From positions 1-53,516 of the forward strand of contig CAMZFV010000020.1 in the NCBI GenBank assembly GCA_947306175.1: 53,516 nucleotides of DNA, written 5' to 3'. Each line of letters begins with the position of its first letter. The first letter of the stretch is position 1. The position numbers and the translations under genes were made by a program. The notes below the pieces were generated by a model. That model was not told the origin of the DNA. It saw only the letters and a program-made list of their open reading frames with translations, and did no database searches. Shown one piece after another: positions 24,608-31,166 of this stretch. Origin of the DNA: an uncultured Prevotellaceae bacterium (GTDB lineage Bacteria > Bacteroidota > Bacteroidia > Bacteroidales > Muribaculaceae).

Positions 24608-25726
24608 TCAGTCAAGGTGGTGGTACATTTGCGGTTTCACATCAGGGAACAACTCAGGGTGCAAGATTGCTGCAAACTCCCGAAGCAAAACATCAGGATG
24701 GAACGGGATGCGGTCAAAGAAGCGGGTCTTGTCGGTGTCGCACACATAGACGTGCTTATTCTTGAAAGCCGCCATTTCCTTATTTAGGTCATAGGCGCCC
24801 TGCAAGTCCTTCAGCGTATTGATGTTGGTCCACTTGATAAACCAGTAGTCGGCATTCTGTGCCACGGCCAGCACCTGATTGAAATCCAGTGCAAGTGATC
24901 CCGTATTCTTGTCATCAGCCCACAAGTAACGGCCCCCTGCATCCTTCAAGATACGCGCCATATAACTCTCTCCGCCCGGGACATTCCACACGCCACTGAT
25001 GACCATCTCGGTGACCACAGTGGGACGGCTCTTCGCCTTTGCGGCAGTCTCTTTCATTGTGTTGTAGGCGTTTACGATGACATGGTACAGGCTATCGGCC
25101 TCCTGACGTTTCCCAAAGAGTTCACCATAGAATTTCATCCACTCGGCTCTGCCCAGCGGGTCATACTCCAGATAGTCGGCACACTCGATGATGGGGATGT
25201 CTAGGCTGGCAATCTGGCCATAGCTGGCGTCCTGGTAGGGCGACAGCAGGATAGCGTCGGGCTGCATGTCGATGACCTTTTCCACGGTGGGATTCATCGA
25301 GTTGCCGCAGTCGGCGATTCTGCCCGCAGCAACACCCTCGGTAATGAACGGGTCGATGAAATATTGCTTATCCACTACCCCGCGCACAGCCTCCAGCGCA
25401 CCCAACTCGGCCATCAGGCTCGTGTGCACCGACGAATAGACCAAAGCCTGTTGTACAGGCGTGCGCACCACGGTACCCTCGGGCAAATCTTCAGGCAAGG
25501 CAGCATCACGCGGCACGAGCACGTAACGGTGGAGCACCCCACCCTTCCACGGGTCGCCCACGGTAACAACAGTGTAACCTGCTGTACGCTGCATCGACAA
25601 CAATTTGGCGGCGGTTATTACCGAGTCTTGTGTCTCCAGAACATTGCCGGCACCGCGGCCACTCTTGAAGCAGGAAGTCAGCAGCAGCGGCAGGAAAAGG
25701 AGGATAATCAGGGTTGTTCGTTTCAT
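24608..25726 (-). CDS. periplasmic binding lipoprotein of the FecCD-type importer
   Basis: This 372-residue lipoprotein has a signal peptide with lipobox LLTSC (C19) and a TroA/BtuF-type binding fold with two lobes joined by a long helix: YSSVHTSLMAELGALEAVRGV in lobe one, PDAILLSPYQD, and DYLEYDPLGRAEWMKFYGELFG as the linker. It captures the ligand and hands it to the permease encoded next. Binding proteins of this Bacteroidales type are often annotated as iron-chelate proteins; cobalamin is the other option. It follows the two paralogous unknown genes by 10 bp, so it is likely in the same transcript. Confidence 0.85.
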   Translation of the reverse strand: MKRTTLIILLFLPLLLTSCFKSGRGAGNVLETQDSVITAAKLLSMQRTAGYTVVTVGDPWKGGVLHRYVLVPRDAALPEDLPEGTVVRTPVQQALVYSSVHTSLMAELGALEAVRGVVDKQYFIDPFITEGVAAGRIADCGNSMNPTVEKVIDMQPDAILLSPYQDASYGQIASLDIPIIECADYLEYDPLGRAEWMKFYGELFGKRQEADSLYHVIVNAYNTMKETAAKAKSRPTVVTEMVISGVWNVPGGESYMARILKDAGGRYLWADDKNTGSLALDFNQVLAVAQNADYWFIKWTNINTLKDLQGAYDLNKEMAAFKNKHVYVCDTDKTRFFDRIPFHPDVLLREFAAILHPELFPDVKPQMYHHLD

Positions 25727-25736
25727 TGTAGTGTCA

Positions 25737-26402
25737 TCAATCAGTCAAATCAAGAATATATGGGCGCATGATGTCATCTGTTGCCCTATCCACAAACATA
25801 TAGAAATAGTCCTGTATGATTTCCCGCTTCTTGTAATCCTTCATGCCCTCATAGCGCATCTGCAGGTCGTGATAACTCTCAAGCAGGTCTGATAGCACCG
25901 ATGGAGTGACCTTGAGCACCTTATGATTAAAGAAATCGATATAGTAGATATCGACGACCTTGCTATAGTCAATTTCATCATCTAAAGTGCCAAACAGCAT
26001 CTGTTTCACACTCAGATTCTCGCCATAGCGGACATAAGTAAGGAATGCCACCTTGTCGTTAAAGAACACAGGGATATATCCATCAAGCTTGCCGGCGTCG
26101 CCACCAAAGTGAGACTTCAGATACGTGCTGTTAATGAGCCAGATACTGTCACCCAAGGTCGCAGCGATGTATTCCTTACGTATAAGTTTGTCGGTTTGCT
26201 TCTCTGCCGTATAAGGATAAATCTCAAATGGGGTCTCCATCTCGATAAAGGGATCCTCCAGATAGGCATCAGGCTGTTGGGCCAACATCTGTTCCCACGT
26301 CTTATAGAAATATATCGTGTCATGAGGCACCTCAACGGCTAACGCGTCGAACGAACTCACCATGGTGATAATAAAAACGATATAACAAAACCAATTCTTC
26401 AT
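25737..26402 (-). CDS. secreted protein of unknown function, second of a paralogous pair
   Basis: This 221-residue protein has a signal peptide (cleavage near ALAVEV, residue 23) and no membrane segment or lipobox, so it is probably periplasmic. It is clearly paralogous to the gene just upstream: both share the order DTIYxYxTWxQML, LGDSIWL, YLKxHF, LxGYxPVFFN and the strongly conserved C-terminal YHDLQMRYEGMKDYKK block followed by MRPYILD. I do not recognise a characterised family. It lies between Maf and the FecCD-type importer, on one strand with gaps of 19 and 10 bp, which suggests co-transcription. A link to metal or cofactor import is only a guess. Confidence 0.75.
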   Translation of the reverse strand: MKNWFCYIVFIITMVSSFDALAVEVPHDTIYFYKTWEQMLAQQPDAYLEDPFIEMETPFEIYPYTAEKQTDKLIRKEYIAATLGDSIWLINSTYLKSHFGGDAGKLDGYIPVFFNDKVAFLTYVRYGENLSVKQMLFGTLDDEIDYSKVVDIYYIDFFNHKVLKVTPSVLSDLLESYHDLQMRYEGMKDYKKREIIQDYFYMFVDRATDDIMRPYILDLTD

Positions 26403-26421
26403 TTTGTTTGATTTTTACTCT

Positions 26422-27081
26422 TCATTTAAAAATATCAAGGATATTGGGACGCATGAAATCCTGAGTCAAGCGATCGATATACTTGAAGTAATAATCCTCA
26501 ACAATCTCATGCTTCTTGTAGTCCTTCATGCCCTCAAAACGCATCTGTAGGTCGTGATAGGCGTTGAGCAATTTGCTCAGGTTGTCGGGGGTGACCTTTT
26601 TCACCTCGCGGTTCACAAAATCAATGTTATAATAATCGGCCGCATGGCATGTGTATTCAAAATCTACAGCACTGCCAATGAGGCAATCCTTCAAGCTTAA
26701 CTTGCCCTGCTGAGTGATATAGGCAGCCTTACCGTTAAAGAAAACCGGTGCATAACCATTGAGGTGCTTGACATCCCCAGTGAAGTGCTTCTTAAGGTAA
26801 GTGGTACTAAGGAGCCAGATGCTGTCGCCCATCGAAATGGCAAGATGGTCATCAATGAGTTTTCTGTCCAGTTTCTCGTTGCCGGTCACGATATAGATTT
26901 CGTGGGGCGAGACAACATCAAACAATGGATTGATTACCATTTTCTTAGGTGTCTTGTCAAGCATCTGCTGCCATGTATCATAGATGTACAATGTGTCGTT
27001 AGTCGCAGTCAAGGCGGCGCTGCGCATGGTACACATCACTGTGGCCAGCACCATTAACGCCAATTTAATATAGGTCTTCAT
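26422..27081 (-). CDS. secreted protein of unknown function, first of a paralogous pair
   Basis: This 219-residue protein has a signal peptide (cleavage near SAALTA, residue 24). It shares with the next gene DTLYIYDTWQQML near the mature start, MGDSIWLLSTTYLKKHF, LNGYAPVFFNGKAAY and the terminal YHDLQMRFEGMKDYKK and MRPNILD. The spacing of these motifs is nearly the same in both proteins, so this is a tandem duplication of a whole gene. No catalytic motif is evident. It contains few Cys (two in mature sequence). It starts 16 bp after the Maf stop codon. Confidence 0.75.
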   Translation of the reverse strand: MKTYIKLALMVLATVMCTMRSAALTATNDTLYIYDTWQQMLDKTPKKMVINPLFDVVSPHEIYIVTGNEKLDRKLIDDHLAISMGDSIWLLSTTYLKKHFTGDVKHLNGYAPVFFNGKAAYITQQGKLSLKDCLIGSAVDFEYTCHAADYYNIDFVNREVKKVTPDNLSKLLNAYHDLQMRFEGMKDYKKHEIVEDYYFKYIDRLTQDFMRPNILDIFK

Positions 27082-27097
27082 AACTTTTTCCCTTCAA

Positions 27098-27673
27098 TTA
27101 AAATGTTTTCAACAATTGGTATAGTTTACGTGTGGGCAATCCCATCACGTTGTAGAAATCGCCATTGATGCCCGAAATGCCGATGTTGCCTATCCATTCC
27201 TGGATGCCGTAGGCACCCGCCTTGTCAAACGGGCGATAATGCTTGATGTAGTAATCAATCTCATCGTCGGTGAGTTCGGCAAAACGGACAATACTGGTGT
27301 CCGAAAAAGCCTCGGTGCGATCGGCTGTAGTCACACACACGCCGCTGGTGACCCTGTGGTCACGCCCCGAAAGGGCACGCAACATGCGATGGGCATCAGC
27401 CTCCCCAACGGGTTTTCCCAGCACTGTTTCGTCGAGTACGACAACCGTGTCGGCGGTAATGAGCAGCTCGTTTGCCTGCAATGGATGACCATCGGCCTTG
27501 ATGCGGGCGAGATAAACGGGAATCTGCTCTACGGGCAGGTTTGCGGGATAGGTCTCGTCAATACCCTTGATGGACTCGACACGGAAGGTGATGCCCATGT
27601 CATTGAGCAGTTCACGACGTCGAGGCGAGTTACTGCCCAACACCACATCATATTTTTCCAGATTATTGAGCAT
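27098..27673 (-). CDS. Maf family nucleoside triphosphate pyrophosphatase
   Basis: This 191-residue cytosolic enzyme hydrolyses non-canonical or regulatory nucleotides (dTTP/UTP in YhdE-type members) to the monophosphate and pyrophosphate. The Maf motif SNSPRRRELL lies at about residues 13-22, the catalytic-base region is ITADTVV, and KPVG and FDKAGAYGIQEW are the typical later motifs. I use the ATG at 27673, which overlaps the end of the DUF2520 gene by 11 bases; a TTG at 27682 would add three residues. In many Bacteroidales a kdsC-like phosphatase gene stands between these two; it is not present here. Confidence 0.9.
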   Translation of the reverse strand: MLNNLEKYDVVLGSNSPRRRELLNDMGITFRVESIKGIDETYPANLPVEQIPVYLARIKADGHPLQANELLITADTVVVLDETVLGKPVGEADAHRMLRALSGRDHRVTSGVCVTTADRTEAFSDTSIVRFAELTDDEIDYYIKHYRPFDKAGAYGIQEWIGNIGISGINGDFYNVMGLPTRKLYQLLKTF

Positions 27674-28442
27674 TATCGTCAAGTGGATTCCGGTTCATTA
27701 TGGATTGCGTCAATAGTTCGTATATTTCGCGTTTATCGCCGTCGAGCATCGCCAGGTGACGGTCAATCACTTGGGAATCGTGGCGCATGGCTGGGCCCGT
27801 CTGGGACTGGGCCGGAGTGAGACGTTCCAGCTTATCAACAGTCGTACGGATAAGCGGCTTCATCGCATCAAAGGACAAGCCGACATGGGTAAGCACCTCA
27901 TCGGCAAGCGTCCACATGTGATTGGCAAAGTTGCAAGAGAACACCGATGCGATGTGTAGCATGCGACGTTGCTGGCTATCGGCATCAACGACGTGTCGAG
28001 AAATCGATTCTCCCAGTTCACGCAGCATGACATGTGATTCAGCATCACTGGCTTCGATAAAGAAGTGCACCTCATCAAGGGGAACGACTAAATCACGCGA
28101 GAAAGACTGCATCGGCCAAATCACGCCATAGCGAGAGCGATGGCCTTCAAACAAGCTAACGGGTTTGCTGCCCGACGTGTGTACCCACAAGGCACCGTTA
28201 TCGGGCGAGGCAGCAATGACATTGGCAATGGCATCGTCGCGTACAGCGATGATATAAGCATCAGCATCAGTAACAAGCGCCTTCAGGTCGCAAGTCGCAT
28301 TGGGGCAACCTATGGCTGTGGCTAATGACTGAGCATGAGCCAGCTGGCGGCTGTAAATCTGAACCACCTCACAACATGCCGCCAATCCATGCGCAAGACT
28401 GGTCGCCACATTACCAGAACCAATGATTACCACTCGTTTCAT
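27663..28442 (-). CDS. Rossmann-fold NAD(P)-binding protein with DUF2520 domain
   Basis: This 259-residue cytosolic protein resembles pyrroline-5-carboxylate or imine reductase-type dehydrogenases. The N-terminal beta-alpha-beta motif is GSGNVATSLA (8-17), followed by AVRDDAI, WVHTSGSKP and the DUF2520 helical domain with FSCNFANHMWTLAD and PLIRTTVDKL. The physiological substrate is not known to me. It starts a reverse run of seven genes (Maf, two secreted unknowns, importer) with overlaps or short gaps. Its promoter lies so close to the ATG that the mRNA may have almost no leader. Confidence 0.85.
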   Translation of the reverse strand: MKRVVIIGSGNVATSLAHGLAACCEVVQIYSRQLAHAQSLATAIGCPNATCDLKALVTDADAYIIAVRDDAIANVIAASPDNGALWVHTSGSKPVSLFEGHRSRYGVIWPMQSFSRDLVVPLDEVHFFIEASDAESHVMLRELGESISRHVVDADSQQRRMLHIASVFSCNFANHMWTLADEVLTHVGLSFDAMKPLIRTTVDKLERLTPAQSQTGPAMRHDSQVIDRHLAMLDGDKREIYELLTQSIMNRNPLDDNAQ

Positions 28443-28450
28443 ATAACCTG

Positions 28451-28482
28451 CAAAATTACAGAAAGTCTAACAATGTAGCAAA
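28451..28482 (-). promoter_or_regulatory. Bacteroidetes-type promoter, possibly leaderless, for the DUF2520 operon
   Basis: The minus strand has TTTG (28482-28479), a 20-bp spacer and TAATTTTG (28458-28451). With the usual distance of 4-8 bases to the start of transcription, RNA begins at about 28446-28443, directly before the ATG at 28442. Confidence 0.7.
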
Positions 28483-28547
28483 TAATGCAGCTAAAACCTA
28501 TAATACTATTAAGACTGAGCAGGGGCAAGAAAGTTTAAACATTTTGC

Positions 28548-28578
28548 TTGCACAAGCCATTGGCTTTCATTACCTTTG
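28548..28578 (+). promoter_or_regulatory. Bacteroidetes-type promoter of msrA
   Basis: TTG (28548-28550), a 20-bp spacer and TACCTTTG (28571-28578). Start near 28585, leader about 15 bases before the ATG at 28600. It stands back to back with the DUF2520 promoter. Confidence 0.7.
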
Positions 28579-28599
28579 TCCTTATAAATTATACTTATT

Positions 28600-29103
28600 A
28601 TGAAAGAGATATATTTTGCAGGAGGATGTTTCTGGGGTACAGAGCATTACTTTAAACTGGTCAATGGCGTAGTGGAAACTGAGGTGGGCTATGCCAACGG
28701 GCATATCGACAACCCGACCTATCAGGACGTGTGTACCGACAAGACGGGGTTTGCCGAGACTGTTCGCATCGTCTATGACCCCGAGGTCGTCTCGCTGGAA
28801 TTCCTGACGGAGATGTACTTCAAGGCAATCGACCCGACGAGCGTTAACCAACAAGGGCACGACAAGGGCACACAGTACCGCACGGGTATTTACTATACCG
28901 ACGAGGCCGATGTACCGACGTTAAGGAAAGTCTATAACCGTGTGCAGGCTGAGGTAAAAATACGTCTCGCGGTGGAACTGTTGCCGCTCAAGAATTTTTA
29001 CAGTGCCGAGGAATACCATCAGGACTATCTGGACAAGAATCCCGACGGGTATTGCCATCTGCCACTGGAACTGTTTGAAATGGCGAAACGCGCAAACCGA
29101 TAA
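28600..29103 (+). CDS. msrA: peptide-methionine (S)-S-oxide reductase MsrA
   Basis: This 167-residue enzyme reduces the S form of methionine sulfoxide in proteins. The active-site motif GCFWGTEHYF has the catalytic C10. The family blocks VGYANG, YQDVCTDKTGFAE, DPTSVNQQG-D-GTQYRTGIYY and FYSAEEYHQDYL are all present. There is no signal peptide, so it acts in the cytosol. No MsrB domain is fused. It precedes a VanY-like gene by 6 bp. Confidence 0.95.
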   Translation: MKEIYFAGGCFWGTEHYFKLVNGVVETEVGYANGHIDNPTYQDVCTDKTGFAETVRIVYDPEVVSLEFLTEMYFKAIDPTSVNQQGHDKGTQYRTGIYYTDEADVPTLRKVYNRVQAEVKIRLAVELLPLKNFYSAEEYHQDYLDKNPDGYCHLPLELFEMAKRANR

Positions 29104-29109
29104 AAGACC

Positions 29110-30108
29110 ATGCAAAAACGACTCGAACACCTCAAACGACTCTTTGGACAATGGACCGACCGTGACAACCGCTGGTTGGCAGTGCCTTGCACCTTCGCAG
29201 CATTGCTCGTGCTGCTGGTAATGGTCAAGAGTTGCCAAGGCATCGTCTATAATTTCAGTAACGAATGTAAGATCTATAAACTAGGCTACCCCATCGAGGA
29301 CGCCCGCACCCTGGTCGCTGTACTGAGTGAAGAGCAAGAAGACTCGCTGATTGCCCGTCAAGAACATGACACGATTGCCATCCCAGTCATACGTGCCCGC
29401 TATTTTATTCCTGACAATTTTGATCGCTATCTCGCCTTTCACAAGACGGATACTACAGGTGCCACACTCGATGACATCATCGCCCTGGTCAACGTGGGTG
29501 CCGACCAAGACCGAGTCACGAATTCAGTACCAAGCGACACCAGCAAGGGCACCCTGATGCTGGTCAATGGTCGCCATTACCTCGACGAGCACTACACGCC
29601 CGACAACCTGTCAACGTTCAACAAGAACTGCTGTTACGAGAACCAGAAGGCACAAAGTGCAGTGGTAGATGCATTCGTAGGGCTGCAACAGGCATGTGAG
29701 GAACAGACCGATGCCCATTTAATGGTCAACTCGGCTTATCGCTCCTATCAGGATCAAATAGGGACATACAAGCGTAATGACAAGAGATATGTCGCTGTAC
29801 CAGGATACAGCGAACATCAGACAGGCTATGCCATTGATGTCACGTCACTGCAACATCCCGAGAAATGGTCTTTTGGAAAGTCCAAAGAAGGCGTATGGAT
29901 GCGAGAACATTGCCATGAATACGGCTTTATCATACGATATCCCGAGAAACAGTCACACCTCATGGCTTACAGCTATGAGCCGTGGCACATGCGCTACGTG
30001 GGCACAGACGTGGCAAAACGCATCCACGACGAGGGAATCACCTTCGACGAATACTACGCCTACTACATTGACTATGATGGCGCTCACGCTAAACCACAAA
30101 GTCGCTAA
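29110..30108 (+). CDS. membrane-anchored D-alanyl-D-alanine carboxypeptidase, VanY type
   Basis: This 332-residue protein has a membrane helix near residues 20-38 and a periplasmic zinc peptidase domain (about 190-320). The M15B ligands are visible: S234-EH236QTGYAID243 (His and Asp of the zinc site) and E290PWH293MRYVG (catalytic Glu and the last zinc His). SAYRSYQDQ precedes them as usual. It should remove the terminal D-Ala of peptidoglycan stem peptides, so it acts in wall maturation rather than vancomycin resistance. The region 45-185 between the anchor and the catalytic domain has no recognisable fold. Its end overlaps the convergent ATP-grasp-like gene by four bases. Confidence 0.9.
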   Translation: MQKRLEHLKRLFGQWTDRDNRWLAVPCTFAALLVLLVMVKSCQGIVYNFSNECKIYKLGYPIEDARTLVAVLSEEQEDSLIARQEHDTIAIPVIRARYFIPDNFDRYLAFHKTDTTGATLDDIIALVNVGADQDRVTNSVPSDTSKGTLMLVNGRHYLDEHYTPDNLSTFNKNCCYENQKAQSAVVDAFVGLQQACEEQTDAHLMVNSAYRSYQDQIGTYKRNDKRYVAVPGYSEHQTGYAIDVTSLQHPEKWSFGKSKEGVWMREHCHEYGFIIRYPEKQSHLMAYSYEPWHMRYVGTDVAKRIHDEGITFDEYYAYYIDYDGAHAKPQSR

Positions 30109-31139
30109 GAGATTTTTATAGAATAACCGGATTTGCTGGCGATAATCGAAAAGTTACCGCGCAAATTATGGCGGCTACCCATAGCTGCTGTGACCATACC
30201 CATCGTCATACGCAAGTTCACCTCTACACAGGGATTTAGTGCTATTTTTCCATTATTATCGCGGTAGAGCATCATGTCGATGCCTAATGGTCCGTCATAG
30301 TGTGGAGCAATAATGGTATTCAATGCTTTTATCACTTTCTCTACCACATTGTCAAGGTTAGGATATTGCCTGAGCAGGCATTGATGCAGCTCCTCCATCG
30401 GAGCCACCCTACCCATCCCGAATTGGCTATGAAAGTCGCTGTCAAACACCGAGTAACCTATCAGTTGAGTATCGCCGTCTCGACACTCGCACTCGATAGC
30501 GAAGTCCTGCAACCTCACCAGTCCAACCTCACACAGGAGCGAGCCCTGGCGACGCAAGGCACCTTCTATCCAGCGTGGCACATGGTTGTCACCCTGCGGG
30601 TCAATAACGCGGTAGATGCCCTTTCCGCTACCCGACCACGGCATCTTCAAGTAGCAGCCGGGATGCTGGTTCATAAATAAGACCACATCTTCCTTAGTGC
30701 TCAGTTCCAAGGGGCAAGGTGAAAATGCCTCGTCAAGAGCCTGATGGATAGCTATAGTCGTGCGGCGGTGTGACAGGCGACGGATTGAATCTAACTTTTC
30801 GTCTGTCGGTAAATATTCGGCAGATACTCCGCAAGTCAGCAGTTGGTAACGTAAGGTGGCATCCCATCCCCAAGGGTGGATGCGGCAAGCGCCCAAATCA
30901 GCTATTTGGCTGATAGGAATTGGTGTAACGTCAAGGTGATTATCGAGAAGCCAACGTCGATCCTCTTCTAGCGGTGCATCATCATGCACAGCGATGAATG
31001 AACCAGCATGTGCCACCCATGCAGGCAGCAACCTCAGATCATGACGGAACTGGCGCGCAAAGGGCGGCGCAGTATAGTTGTGCGCCCCATGTGCCAACGC
31101 CAAGTCATGCTCAGGATTGAAAAGATAAACGTCAACCAT
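30105..31139 (-). CDS. ATP-grasp-like protein of unknown substrate
   Basis: This 344-residue cytosolic protein opens with YLFNPEHDLAL, then WGWDATLR. Several features suggest an ATP-grasp ligase fold: K165 in LKMPWSGSGKGI (ATP-binding Lys and glycine loop, 163-174), an acidic stretch near residues 215-220, LGIDMMLY (285-292), and a terminal VEVNLRMTMG with E306 and N308, the usual Mg-binding pair. I do not know a characterised member; sequences of this kind seem confined to Bacteroidales. I start at ATG 31139 rather than the TTG at 31142. A TAACTTTG -7 box (31169-31162) overlaps the GH2 stop codon, so it may have its own promoter. Confidence 0.7.
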   Translation of the reverse strand: MVDVYLFNPEHDLALAHGAHNYTAPPFARQFRHDLRLLPAWVAHAGSFIAVHDDAPLEEDRRWLLDNHLDVTPIPISQIADLGACRIHPWGWDATLRYQLLTCGVSAEYLPTDEKLDSIRRLSHRRTTIAIHQALDEAFSPCPLELSTKEDVVLFMNQHPGCYLKMPWSGSGKGIYRVIDPQGDNHVPRWIEGALRRQGSLLCEVGLVRLQDFAIECECRDGDTQLIGYSVFDSDFHSQFGMGRVAPMEELHQCLLRQYPNLDNVVEKVIKALNTIIAPHYDGPLGIDMMLYRDNNGKIALNPCVEVNLRMTMGMVTAAMGSRHNLRGNFSIIASKSGYSIKIS

Positions 31140-31166
31140 CAATGTAATCCAATCCCTCTCTCAAAG

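Noticed and set aside
24600..25740. Cobalamin riboswitch ahead of the importer
   Set aside because: There is no leader: the gene before it ends 10 bp upstream, and no B12-box-like sequence was seen there or before 28442.
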